Assembly: GCA_002307295.1 (NCBI GenBank)
Contig: DBTY01000055.1
Coordinates: forward strand, 1-64,000
DNA: 64,000 nucleotides
DNA from: Ignavibacteriales bacterium UBA1304
Lineage (GTDB): Bacteria; Bacteroidota; Ignavibacteria; Ignavibacteriales; Ignavibacteriaceae
Direction of reading: 5' to 3'
Below are positions 27,279 through 35,874 of the stretch, piece by piece (the first letter of the stretch is position 1; every line of letters begins with the position of its first letter). Under the pieces are notes generated by a model. The model worked only from the letters and a program-made list of their open reading frames with translations, made no database searches and was not told the origin of the DNA. Both the position numbers and the translations under genes were made by a program.

Positions 27279-27722
27279 ATGTACGCCGCCTTGCAGGAAG
27301 CTGAAAACGCCTTTGAAGAAGGAGAAGTTCCTGTAGGCGCGGTTGTAGTTCATAAAAACAAAATAATCGGGCGCGGTTATAATCAGGTTGAAAGGCTTAA
27401 AGACGCTTCTGCTCATGCAGAAATGATTGCTATTACCGCCGCTTCAAACAATTTAAACAGCTGGCGCTTAAACGATTGCAGCTTATTTGTAACGCTTGAG
27501 CCCTGCCTTATGTGCACAGGCGCAATCATTGCTTCACGCATCCCGGAATTATACTTCGGCTCGTTCGACCCTAAATTTGGCGCGTGCGGCTCGCTTTATA
27601 ATATTGTGGAGGAAGGCAAATATAATCATACAGTTAAAACATACTCCGGATTAATGTCAGACGAAAGCAGCCGTTTGTTAAAAGAATTTTTCAGCAAAAA
27701 GAGAAAGAAAACAAACAATTAA
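27279..27722 (+). CDS. tadA: tRNA-specific adenosine deaminase TadA
   Basis: 147 residues from the ATG. Converts A34 to inosine in tRNA-Arg(ACG). Zinc and catalytic residues are intact: HAE (46-48) and PCLMC (75-79), with VPVGAVVV and the C-terminal RLLKEFFSKKR. Homologues begin about ten residues earlier, and the in-frame codons upstream (EETYRF) continue the family's N-terminal helix, yet no ATG, GTG or TTG is available before the in-frame stop at 27246; an ATT lies at 27252. So either ATT is used or the protein is short. Convergent with the next gene. Confidence 0.93.
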   Translation: MYAALQEAENAFEEGEVPVGAVVVHKNKIIGRGYNQVERLKDASAHAEMIAITAASNNLNSWRLNDCSLFVTLEPCLMCTGAIIASRIPELYFGSFDPKFGACGSLYNIVEEGKYNHTVKTYSGLMSDESSRLLKEFFSKKRKKTNN

Positions 27723-27723
27723 A

Positions 27724-28089
27724 TTATTTTTTATTTTCTAAGACATTTTTCGTAAAGATGAATTTAAAATAATTTAATTTGATTTTTTTTAACAGCCTCC
27801 CCGCTTTTTCAACGTCGTCTTCCAGAACCATTAAAATCGCTTCGTCAACAGGCCGAATTGACCTCATCAGATCGCCTGTAATAAAATAACGCACGCCGTT
27901 TGAATCAAGTACGCCTTTTATTTGGGCAATATCCGTTAAGCTGTTGGTTCTAAGCATTTCTATGAACTCTTTATCCGCATCGCCTTTATTAACAGGCTCT
28001 TCAATTAGCTTATCTACCAAATCAACGGCGCAATCGGCGCATTTTGTAAAACCCGGCATATATTCAGCTTTGCAAATTGGACAAAACAT
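27724..28089 (-). CDS. Zinc-ribbon plus DUF2007 protein
   Basis: 121 residues. An N-terminal zinc ribbon (CPIC at 3-6, CADC at 17-20) is followed by a DUF2007-type domain (about 40-105: TDIAQIKGVLDSNGVRYFITGD, ILMVLEDDVEKAGRLLK), a small fold seen in putative signal-transducing proteins. Function unknown. It is convergent with tadA with only one base between the stops, and may be read from the GH9 side. Confidence 0.82.
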   Translation of the reverse strand: MFCPICKAEYMPGFTKCADCAVDLVDKLIEEPVNKGDADKEFIEMLRTNSLTDIAQIKGVLDSNGVRYFITGDLMRSIRPVDEAILMVLEDDVEKAGRLLKKIKLNYFKFIFTKNVLENKK

Positions 28090-28125
28090 CTTTGCTCCTA
28101 AATATTAAATAGTTCTATTATTAAA

Positions 28126-30165
28126 TTATTTTAAGAGAACCATTTTTTTTGTTTCCATAAAGCTTTCCGTGCGAAGCCTGTAAATGTAAACGCCGGAAGA
28201 CCTTTTATCGGCGTTAAACTTTACGGCATATTGCCCCGCAGGTTCTTCCTTATTTACTAATGTCATAATTTCATTGCCAAGAATATCAAATATTTTCAAC
28301 GATACATTTTGTCTTTTTGTTAATGAATACGAAATGCTTGTAGAAGGATTAAAGGGATTAGGATAATTCTGTTTTAAATAAAAATCTTTTAACTGCCCTG
28401 TCGGTTTTACCGACGTAACTAAATTTGGATTAGCCGCTTCCAAACCGAGCAGCAAAAATGCGCAGGGCGCGTTCCAGTTAATCGCTATTTCGTTGGTAGA
28501 ATAACTGCAAACGGCGTCCATATAAGAAAGCGCAGGGAGCGACGAAACATAACCGCTGCATTTATCTTCCTGCCCCGGATTAACTCCTCCGGCTAATAAT
28601 CCTGGAACCGGCTCTGTAACGCCGTCTGATTCCGATACCCTGTGATGCGGATGCATAACTTTTTTTGAACCGAACCCTGTAAGAAAACAATACCCTGGAC
28701 CATTTCTGCCAAGCAGATAATCGGCATTAGCTAACGCCGCGTTATAATACTTTTGGTCTTTCCGCAGGTTATAGGCGGCTAATAAAATCATTCCCTGATT
28801 TGCAGCAGTACTGTTGCTCCCCCATGTAAAATCGCCGGAAGAAACTCCCATTGCGGTATGGAACGCCGAATTCTCTCTTGATGCAGCTAAGCTATTCGCA
28901 AGAGTAAGCAGTCTTGCAAAAAGAGCCGAAGTATCTACAACAGCAGTAAGATTATTTTTATTTGCTGCAAGCGATATAAAGCCAAGCGTATTTACGCCGC
29001 CCCAATACGGGACGTCAAGCGATGTCGGGAGCGAAGCGAGCCTGCCTTGTATGTAACTATCGTCTTTGGTTGTAATGTAGAGTTCTATGCCCGCCCAGTT
29101 AAACTCGTCAATAACATAACCATCTCCATACTCGCCCGTAGCTATTTGCGGAGAGTACTGGCTGTTTAAAGTAGTTTGGTTATAAAAGACTGCCATATTC
29201 TTACCAGCCCATTGCCAGGCGGCTTTTGCGGCGCTTAAGCACTGATCTGCAAGGCCTGGGAACTGCGAGGAATACGGTTTATAAATTCTTGCCGCCATCG
29301 CCATAACAGCCGCAAAATCTAACGTAGCCGCGGTAGATTTTTGCACTACATAACGCGTAGTTACTGCGGCCGAAGGCATTATGAATCCGTCAAAATTTGC
29401 GTTGGTAAGTTTATGGTACACTCCTCCGTCATTCGGATCCTGCATTGCCAGCATCCATTGAAGATTCCACATAGCCTCGTTCAGAACATCCGGAACGCCG
29501 TTTCCGCTTTCCGGTATATTAAGCGATACTGTATCAAGAAATTTTGAATATTGTTCATACATTGAAAATATAGTAAACATACTGATGCCGGAGTTGACAA
29601 TATACTTATTATAATCGCCGGCGTCATACCAGCCTTTTGGAGCTTTAATTACAGTGTTTGCAGGGCGTAGCGCTGTGGCCGCCGAGGGATGCACAAGAAC
29701 TATAGTATCCGGATGCCCAGCTTTACGCGCCCATTGATATGCATATTGAGAAAGCAGCGCTTCTGAAGCGCGCTGATAATAGTACCCCTTCATTGCGGCT
29801 TTACCCGGCGCAAGAAATGGCCTGTCGAGAATATCAAACGTATAACTTGTTAAATCCGGCGGGACTTTAATTGCGTATTTCCCAGGCAAATCAACTCCGC
29901 TAAAATTGGCAATCTTCACTGTTTCGTTAGAGTATGACCAAAGTTTTGCGTCTGAGAGAGTCCCAGTAAAAACCGTATCTCCGGAATAAGCGGTTACAAC
30001 ATAAAACTTGTTTGCAGTAGTATTGGCAACGACGGCTTCTTTAAGCCCTGCCGTTGAAAACGCAACCTGATTCAACCTGATTGAAGCGCTAGCGGTTTGC
30101 GCATAACTGCATAGTTGGATTGATAAAAGAAGAAATGCTATTATATTCATCAATAATGATTTCAT
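28126..30165 (-). CDS. Family 9 glycoside hydrolase (endoglucanase) with T9SS sorting domain
   Basis: 679 residues. Signal peptide (about 1-22), N-terminal CelD-type Ig-like domain (25-112; SIRLNQVAF), GH9 (alpha/alpha)6 catalytic domain (about 120-585) and C-terminal T9SS domain (about 600-679; NYPNPFNPSTSISY, LKIFDILGNEIMTLV, GVYIYRL, TKKMVLLK). Catalytic features: GWYDAGDYNKY with the nucleophile/base aspartates, HPHHR, and YSTNEIAINWNAP with the acid Glu. It should hydrolyse beta-1,4-glucans such as cellulose at the cell surface, consistent with a plant-polymer degrader. No other glycosidases are adjacent. Confidence 0.94.
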   Translation of the reverse strand: MKSLLMNIIAFLLLSIQLCSYAQTASASIRLNQVAFSTAGLKEAVVANTTANKFYVVTAYSGDTVFTGTLSDAKLWSYSNETVKIANFSGVDLPGKYAIKVPPDLTSYTFDILDRPFLAPGKAAMKGYYYQRASEALLSQYAYQWARKAGHPDTIVLVHPSAATALRPANTVIKAPKGWYDAGDYNKYIVNSGISMFTIFSMYEQYSKFLDTVSLNIPESGNGVPDVLNEAMWNLQWMLAMQDPNDGGVYHKLTNANFDGFIMPSAAVTTRYVVQKSTAATLDFAAVMAMAARIYKPYSSQFPGLADQCLSAAKAAWQWAGKNMAVFYNQTTLNSQYSPQIATGEYGDGYVIDEFNWAGIELYITTKDDSYIQGRLASLPTSLDVPYWGGVNTLGFISLAANKNNLTAVVDTSALFARLLTLANSLAASRENSAFHTAMGVSSGDFTWGSNSTAANQGMILLAAYNLRKDQKYYNAALANADYLLGRNGPGYCFLTGFGSKKVMHPHHRVSESDGVTEPVPGLLAGGVNPGQEDKCSGYVSSLPALSYMDAVCSYSTNEIAINWNAPCAFLLLGLEAANPNLVTSVKPTGQLKDFYLKQNYPNPFNPSTSISYSLTKRQNVSLKIFDILGNEIMTLVNKEEPAGQYAVKFNADKRSSGVYIYRLRTESFMETKKMVLLK

Positions 30166-30632
30166 TCGCGCAGTCCTTTTTTTTAATATATAATATAGCT
30201 TATATAAATCAAAAAGACATTATTGAAATATCTGAACAATTTAATTAGGGAGGAAGAGTTAGCTAAAAAAGCAGAGTCTTCAAGATTTAGTCATTCGCTT
30301 TATTTTAATCGTCTAATCTTAGCCTTAATAATATAGTCCAAGCGTTTGAACCTTGAAGACCCCAGGAGTAAAATTTGCCATTTTTTTTGGCTCTATAATA
30401 GACTAACTTTATTTATGATAAATAAGTTCCATTTAGGACGTTTTTGTTGACAGAATATAGGACAGACCAGAGAACATCCCCCAAAACAAGTTGAATAGAA
30501 TACAAGGATCAAAATATATGTATGTTTTAAGCCCTCTAACATCATAATAAGCCCTTGTTCACAAATTCCCTCTTCTTCTTTTCTATAAGCTATTATTTTT
30601 TTATATTTAGATTCAAATTTTTATAGAATAAA
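30166..30632. other. Intergenic region, 467 bp, with one inverted repeat
   Basis: No gene seen between the divergent GH9 and gatB. GTCTTCAAG (30276-30284) and CTTGAAGAC (30352-30360) form a widely spaced inverted repeat, perhaps the ends of a small element. Promoters for both genes should lie here but I cannot place them with confidence. Confidence 0.3.
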
Positions 30633-32075
30633 ATGAACTCAAAATACGAAGTCGTAATCGGGCTTGAAGTTCACGCCCAACTATTAACAGAAACAAAAGC
30701 TTTTTGCGGATGCTCTACAAAGTTTGGAAATCCGCCAAACTCAAACGTATGCCCTGTGTGCTTAGGCCAGCCGGGCGTTCTGCCTGTGCTGAATAAAAAA
30801 GTGATTGAGTATACCATGCTTATGGGCTTTGCGACAAACTGCAAAATTAAAGAAAGATCAGTTTTTGCAAGAAAAAATTATTTCTACCCCGATATGCCGA
30901 AAGGTTATCAGATTACACAGTATGAAGAGCCTATTTGCGAGCACGGGTATATTGATATTGAGTTTAAAGACGGCTCTAAAAAAAGATTAGGCATTACAAG
31001 AATACATATTGAAGAAGACGCGGGCAAATCTATCCACGACCAGGCTTATGAAACGCTTGTAGACGTCAACAGATGCGGCGTTCCTTTAATGGAAATTGTT
31101 AGCGAACCTGATATGAGATCGCCTGAAGAAGCGGTTTTGTATCTAACAAAAATAAAACAGTTTGTGCAGTATCTTGGCATTTGCGACGGCAATATGGAAG
31201 AAGGCTCTTTGAGGTGCGACGCTAATATCTCTATCCGCTTAAAGGGCGAGACCAAATTGGGCACTAAGACCGAAATTAAGAACATGAACTCTTTCAAAAA
31301 TGTAGAGAAAGCTCTTCAGTACGAAATTGAAAGACAAATTGATCTAATTGAAGACGGAGTTAAGATAGTTCAGGAAACTCTGCTTTGGGACGCTGATTTA
31401 AACATGTCGGCTCCAATGCGCAGTAAAGAAGAAGCACACGATTACCGCTACTTCCCTGAACCGGATTTAATGCCGGTTATTGTAAGCGAAAGCTGGAAGG
31501 CCGAGGCTAAGAAAAAAATGCCTGAATTGCCTGATCTGCGCCGTGAAAGATTTATAACTGAATTTTCTTTGCCAAAATATGACGCGGATATTTTAACGCA
31601 ATCCAAACCTGTGGCCGATTATTTTGAGGAAGTGATTAAATATACTAAAGAGTATAAAACTGCCAGCAACTGGGTAATGGGCGACGTGCTAAAGACTCTT
31701 AACGAACTGAAAATTGATATAACCGAATTTTCAATTTCAGCCGAAAACCTCGGCAAGCTTATTAACCTGATTGGCAATGGCACAATTAGCGGTAAAATTG
31801 CAAAAGAAGTTTTCCCGGATATGCTGGAAGGCAATAAAGACCCTGAAATCGTAATCAAAGAGAAAAACCTCGTTCAGATTTCTGATACTTCCGCTATAGA
31901 AAAAATTATTGACGAAATACTTAAGGCGAACGAAAAAGAAGTTAACGAGTATCTGGAAGGAAAAGAAAAAGTATTCGGTTTCTTTGTTGGTAAAACCATG
32001 CGCGAAACTAAGGGGAAGGCTAATCCTAAGATAGTAAATGATATACTTAGGAGTAAATTGGACGGATTAAAATAA
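30633..32075 (+). CDS. gatB: Asp/Glu-tRNA amidotransferase subunit B (GatB)
   Basis: 480 residues, standard length. Catalyses transfer of amide nitrogen to Glu-tRNA(Gln) or Asp-tRNA(Asn), together with GatA and GatC, which are not in this window. Signatures: YEVVIGLEVHAQLLTETKAFCGC, CPVCLGQPGVLPVLN, FARKNYFYPDMPKGYQITQYE, DVNRCGVPLMEIVSEPD and the C-terminal YqeY/GatB tail (NPKIVNDILRSKL). Four zinc-site cysteines (CGC, CPVC) are present. Followed by lepB at 29 nt, probably co-transcribed. Confidence 0.97.
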   Translation: MNSKYEVVIGLEVHAQLLTETKAFCGCSTKFGNPPNSNVCPVCLGQPGVLPVLNKKVIEYTMLMGFATNCKIKERSVFARKNYFYPDMPKGYQITQYEEPICEHGYIDIEFKDGSKKRLGITRIHIEEDAGKSIHDQAYETLVDVNRCGVPLMEIVSEPDMRSPEEAVLYLTKIKQFVQYLGICDGNMEEGSLRCDANISIRLKGETKLGTKTEIKNMNSFKNVEKALQYEIERQIDLIEDGVKIVQETLLWDADLNMSAPMRSKEEAHDYRYFPEPDLMPVIVSESWKAEAKKKMPELPDLRRERFITEFSLPKYDADILTQSKPVADYFEEVIKYTKEYKTASNWVMGDVLKTLNELKIDITEFSISAENLGKLINLIGNGTISGKIAKEVFPDMLEGNKDPEIVIKEKNLVQISDTSAIEKIIDEILKANEKEVNEYLEGKEKVFGFFVGKTMRETKGKANPKIVNDILRSKLDGLK

Positions 32076-32104
32076 AGTTGATGTAATTATTCAAGGAGAA
32101 TAAA

Positions 32105-33064
32105 TTGTCTTTTAAAGAAGGATTAAAGAGATTCGTTGGAATAAAGACCGAAGAAGATTTAAAAAAAGAAAAAACTACAAAAGAAAAAGCTAAAGAATTT
32201 GTCGAATCGCTTTTATTTGCGGCAATTGCTGCATTTTTTATAATAACTTTTGTCGTACAAAATACGCGCATACCTACAGGCTCGATGGAAGGGACAATTC
32301 TTGTCGGTGATTTTGTGCTTGTAAATAAATTTATTTACGGCTCTACTTCGCCAAGATATATTCCTTTTACCGAAATTCAGCTGCCATTTTTCAGACTGCC
32401 GTCTATAAGAGAACCGCGTCCAAAAGATATTGTAGTTTTTGAATACCCTGGCGATAAAGACGAATTATACGCAGGAGAAAGCAAACGTTCCGGCTCGATG
32501 GAAAGAGGCACTAACTACGTTAAACGCCTTATTGGCATGCCCGGCGACGTTATTCAGGTAAAAGATAAAGTTGTATTTGTAAATGGAAAAGAATTTTTCA
32601 GACCGCCGTATATACAGTATCTTGCTCCTATTCCCCGTCCGGCCTCATATACAAACCCGATGATCTTCCCTTCCGATAAACCCTGGAACGAAGATAATTA
32701 CGGTCCGCTTAGAGTGCCTAAAAAAGGAGACGTTATTCCTCTGAATTTATCTAACGTTGAAGAATGGAGAATTATTATCGATAGAGAATACGGCAAACAT
32801 GTAGTAGACGTTAACGCAACAGGCGTCACTATAGAAGGCAAAGCTGTTACTTCCTACACGATGAAAAAAGATTATTACTTTATGATGGGCGATAACAGAG
32901 ACGACAGTATGGACAGCCGCTTCTGGGGCTTCGTATCGCGCGATATAATTGTCGGCCAGGCTTTTATTACATTATTCTCGTGGGATAGAGACATTCCTTT
33001 TACAGAGTTTGTTAAGCTAATCGGTTCAATCAGACCCGATAGAGTCTTGAGACTGCTGAATTAA
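32105..33064 (+). CDS. lepB: Signal peptidase I (LepB)
   Basis: 319 residues from a TTG start, supported by AAGGAG 7 nt upstream. One transmembrane helix (about 35-52). Catalytic Ser60 (RIPTGSMEGTILVGD) and Lys140 (NYVKRLIGMPGD) form the Ser-Lys dyad; box E GDNRDDSMDSRFWGFV is present. Longer than minimal enzymes because of insertions around residues 78-135 and 165-230, as often seen in Bacteroidota-type LepB. Cleaves Sec signal peptides at the outer face of the inner membrane. Ends in a terminator at 33093-33127. Confidence 0.95.
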   Translation: MSFKEGLKRFVGIKTEEDLKKEKTTKEKAKEFVESLLFAAIAAFFIITFVVQNTRIPTGSMEGTILVGDFVLVNKFIYGSTSPRYIPFTEIQLPFFRLPSIREPRPKDIVVFEYPGDKDELYAGESKRSGSMERGTNYVKRLIGMPGDVIQVKDKVVFVNGKEFFRPPYIQYLAPIPRPASYTNPMIFPSDKPWNEDNYGPLRVPKKGDVIPLNLSNVEEWRIIIDREYGKHVVDVNATGVTIEGKAVTSYTMKKDYYFMMGDNRDDSMDSRFWGFVSRDIIVGQAFITLFSWDRDIPFTEFVKLIGSIRPDRVLRLLN

Positions 33065-33092
33065 TATTTATTAATTCGCTCTCCCCTTTTTC

Positions 33093-33127
33093 AACCCGGA
33101 TTTTATAATATAACTTCCGGGTTTTTT
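33093..33127 (+). terminator. Intrinsic terminator after lepB
   Basis: AACCCGGA (33093-33100) pairs with TCCGGGTT (33116-33123), followed by TTTT. Confidence 0.8.
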
Positions 33128-33142
33128 ATTTTCATTTTTTTA

Positions 33143-33184
33143 TTCGCAGAACATACATTCGGTCTGTTCTTTTGCGCAGCAAAA
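33143..33184. repeat. Double-hairpin REP-like repeat, left copy
   Basis: 42-bp element with 3 mismatches to 34646-34687; the last 30 bp are identical. It holds two potential hairpins: (a) AACAKAC/GTCTGTT around ATTCG; (b) TTTTGC/GCAAAA around GCA. The two copies lie in the same orientation on either side of the DUF6161-like gene. Confidence 0.8.
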
Positions 33185-33206
33185 CATTTACAATAAAATA
33201 GTATTC

Positions 33207-33235
33207 GTCATCCTGAGCGGCAGTCGAAGGATGAC
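33207..33235. repeat. GTCATCCT...AGGATGAC interspersed palindrome
   Basis: GTCATCCT (33207-33214) and AGGATGAC (33228-33235) form an 8-bp stem. The core GAGCGGCAGTCGA matches a repeat I know to be widespread in environmental bacterial genomes. It may form part of the promoter-proximal region of the next gene. Confidence 0.7.
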
Positions 33236-33356
33236 GTTATTAATGAAATATGTTTCATTTTTTATTATATAATGTTTTTGTAGATTTATAATTTAGTTTA
33301 TTCGAACTTAACAATTGCGTGAAAGAGTAATAAATAAATATAATACGGGGCACAAA

Positions 33357-34556
33357 ATGGGTGAAGATAATAAAAATTCAAGCGAGCTGATAAACGAAAT
33401 ATTTTTGCAGAATTATTCTAAATTATTTTTTATTCCCAATAATGAATTAAAGGAATTTGAATCTTATGAATTATTTAAAGAATTTATAAAAAAAGAGCTG
33501 TCAATATGGGAGAAATTCAATGCTATACCTTGCATTCAAAGGAATGCAAATAATTATCGTAGTACACAAGCCCTATGTAATATGTTAAATGAACAGACTA
33601 ATCAACAAAATATTAATGGTTTGTTTAATCAAATGAAAAACACTACTAATAAATTGTTTAACTCTGATTCAGAATTTGGTCAATTTATTATTAGATTAGC
33701 AGACAAAAATCCAAGTCAAGCTGAAGCTGCCTATTCTACTATAATAGGAAATGAACTCCAACTTGCATATGTAAATGATCAGCAGTATTTCTTAGGTTTA
33801 CTTGAAGGTCTTTTCTATCTAAAAAAGGATGAAATAAAACTTGATAACTACTCTTCTTTAAGGCTTGATAAATTTGCCGCAGAACACTCGCAGGCAATCG
33901 AGAAAATTTCAAATGATTATTCAACTTTGGAAAACAAATACACACTTGAGATAGAAAAACAAAAAAATGAGTATGACAATGAGAAAAATAAAGTAAAAGA
34001 GGATCATGAAACAAATAATAAAACTTTCGCCTACTTTTTAACTAACAGCAAGAATAACATTAGCATTCTTGAAAAAACCTATAAAGATTTGCTTGCTATA
34101 AAAGAGCCAACTACTCATTGGAATGAATTAAAGAACAAGTATGAAAATGAAGGCAATAAATGGAAATTATATTCAATAATAATTTCAACCGTTTTTATTG
34201 TAATTATGTGCATACTATTATATAATTTGCCAAATTGGGACGAAAAAAAATTTGAATTAGTACATTTCCAAGGCTTAATAATTTTCAGCGTGATTGTTTC
34301 AGTATTTTCGTATTTAATTCATCTCTTTGTAAAACTTTCCACAAGCGCATTTCATCTTTCGCGCGATGCCGAAGAAAGAAGACAGTTAACATATATATAC
34401 TTATCTTTGCTAAAAGAAGGTAAAATTGATCCTAAAGAAAGAGAAATAGTTCTACAGTCGCTTTTTTGCAGGGCGGATACAGGGTTGCTTAAAAATGATA
34501 ATAGTCCTACATTATCAGCAATAGGAAATATGTTTAAGAATAACATAAACAAATAA
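33357..34556 (+). CDS. DUF6161-like coiled-coil membrane protein
   Basis: About 399 residues from the ATG at 33357; a TTG at 33315 opens the frame earlier but the first 14 residues look spurious. Soluble helical N-terminus (1-180), a long coiled coil (about 180-270), two transmembrane helices (about 265-285 and 300-322), then a conserved C-terminal region (STSAFHLSRDAEERRQLTYIYLSLLKEG, EREIVLQSLFCRADTGLLK) that I recognise as DUF6161-like. Function unknown. More AT-rich than its neighbours and bracketed by a direct 42-bp repeat, so probably acquired. A defence or stress role is only a guess. Confidence 0.72.
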   Translation: MGEDNKNSSELINEIFLQNYSKLFFIPNNELKEFESYELFKEFIKKELSIWEKFNAIPCIQRNANNYRSTQALCNMLNEQTNQQNINGLFNQMKNTTNKLFNSDSEFGQFIIRLADKNPSQAEAAYSTIIGNELQLAYVNDQQYFLGLLEGLFYLKKDEIKLDNYSSLRLDKFAAEHSQAIEKISNDYSTLENKYTLEIEKQKNEYDNEKNKVKEDHETNNKTFAYFLTNSKNNISILEKTYKDLLAIKEPTTHWNELKNKYENEGNKWKLYSIIISTVFIVIMCILLYNLPNWDEKKFELVHFQGLIIFSVIVSVFSYLIHLFVKLSTSAFHLSRDAEERRQLTYIYLSLLKEGKIDPKEREIVLQSLFCRADTGLLKNDNSPTLSAIGNMFKNNINK

Positions 34557-34645
34557 AATTATTTTTTGTCTCAGAATTCCAAAAGTGTCACAACTGTAAA
34601 TAAAATCGCATTGCCATATTGTTTACTAAAGCAATGTTCTTCCCT

Positions 34646-34687
34646 TTCGTAAAACAGACATTCGGTCTGTTCTTTTGCGCAGCAAAA
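34646..34687. repeat. Double-hairpin REP-like repeat, right copy
   Basis: Second copy of the element at 33143-33184, same orientation, in the region between the DUF6161-like gene and ada. In this copy the first hairpin is perfect: AACAGAC/GTCTGTT. Confidence 0.8.
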
Positions 34688-34732
34688 ACATTTTTGTATT
34701 AGGCTAAAGCTAAAATTGTATGCGTTTCGATT

Positions 34733-35776
34733 TTAAACTTGTTCTTCATGCTCTAACAGCCATTTTTTACGCCATACTCCGCCGCCGTAACCATGCAGAT
34801 TTCCGTCAGAGCCGATAACCCTGTGACACGGAATAATTATTCCCAGACAGTTTTTCCCGTTTGCATTCCCAACCGCGCGCACTGCGTTTGGCTTATCTAA
34901 ACGCCTGGCCATTTCTGCATAAGACCATTTTTCCCCAGCCGGAATTGTTCGTAATAAACTCCATACCGAAAGCTCAAAAGCAGAACCCTTAGGTATAACA
35001 GGGACAGAGAACTTAGTCCTGCCATTATCAAAATAATCTATTAATTCTTTTTTTATTTGTTCTAGATGCCGGTTATTTCCGGGAACAATAATACTATGAG
35101 TCCATTTCCGTAATTTCAGGATTTCATTTTCCAGTCCTCTTCTATCTGTAAACTCAAGCAAGTACAAGCCTTCTTCCCCGGCAATTGCAATCATTGCGCC
35201 TAAAGGCGTCTCTATCCATGCAGCCAAAAGACATTCTACCTGTCCGGTTTTACTTGGCGCAGTTCCAAATAATTGCTTATAGGCTTTCCAGAATCCGCTT
35301 GCAGATTCAAAACCGTTATTAATCTGACTGCCTATAACTGTTTCGCCCTGCCGCATTTCATGAAAGGCTAAACCAAGTCTTCTCGATCTGCTATAAGCCT
35401 GAAACGTCATTCCATAGTAACGCTTAAACTGACGCCGAGCAGTAGAAGGCTCTACCCCCATTCTAAGCAATTCAGAATTTGTTATTTTGTAATTTGGAGA
35501 TTTTTCTACTACTTCGCATAAACGTTTAATTAAATTAGGAGCCGCTGCGGCCGCATCGAGCGGACGACATCTTTTGCATGCGTTGAAGCCTGCAAGCAAA
35601 GCTTGTTCTGCAGAACCAAAATATTCAATATTTTCTTTTTTAGGTTTTCTTGCCGTACAGGTCGGACGACAAAATATCTGCGTAGTTTTTACTCCAACCC
35701 AAAATACGCCTTCGTATTGCGTATCTCTGTTCATAAAAGCGTTATACATAATTTTTTTTGAAGGGAGATTTTTCAT
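34733..35776 (-). CDS. ada: Ada: bifunctional methylphosphotriester/O6-methylguanine methyltransferase and activator
   Basis: 347 residues, full length. AdaA domain with zinc/acceptor cysteines C36, C40, C67 and C70, the first being the methylphosphotriester acceptor by family knowledge; AraC-type DNA-binding region (about 85-175); ribonuclease-H-like MGMT domain (about 185-345) with the active site IPCHRVIGSDG (C317). Repairs alkylated DNA and, once methylated, activates its own regulon. Monocistronic. All acceptor cysteines are present. Confidence 0.96.
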   Translation of the reverse strand: MKNLPSKKIMYNAFMNRDTQYEGVFWVGVKTTQIFCRPTCTARKPKKENIEYFGSAEQALLAGFNACKRCRPLDAAAAAPNLIKRLCEVVEKSPNYKITNSELLRMGVEPSTARRQFKRYYGMTFQAYSRSRRLGLAFHEMRQGETVIGSQINNGFESASGFWKAYKQLFGTAPSKTGQVECLLAAWIETPLGAMIAIAGEEGLYLLEFTDRRGLENEILKLRKWTHSIIVPGNNRHLEQIKKELIDYFDNGRTKFSVPVIPKGSAFELSVWSLLRTIPAGEKWSYAEMARRLDKPNAVRAVGNANGKNCLGIIIPCHRVIGSDGNLHGYGGGVWRKKWLLEHEEQV

Positions 35777-35874
35777 AAAAATCCTTTTTATTTCAATTTA
35801 TTTGAGGATAAATATAAAAACTAAATTCCCGTATTGCATTCATTTTTGAGGCGCTGAATTTTTTAACCGCATAA

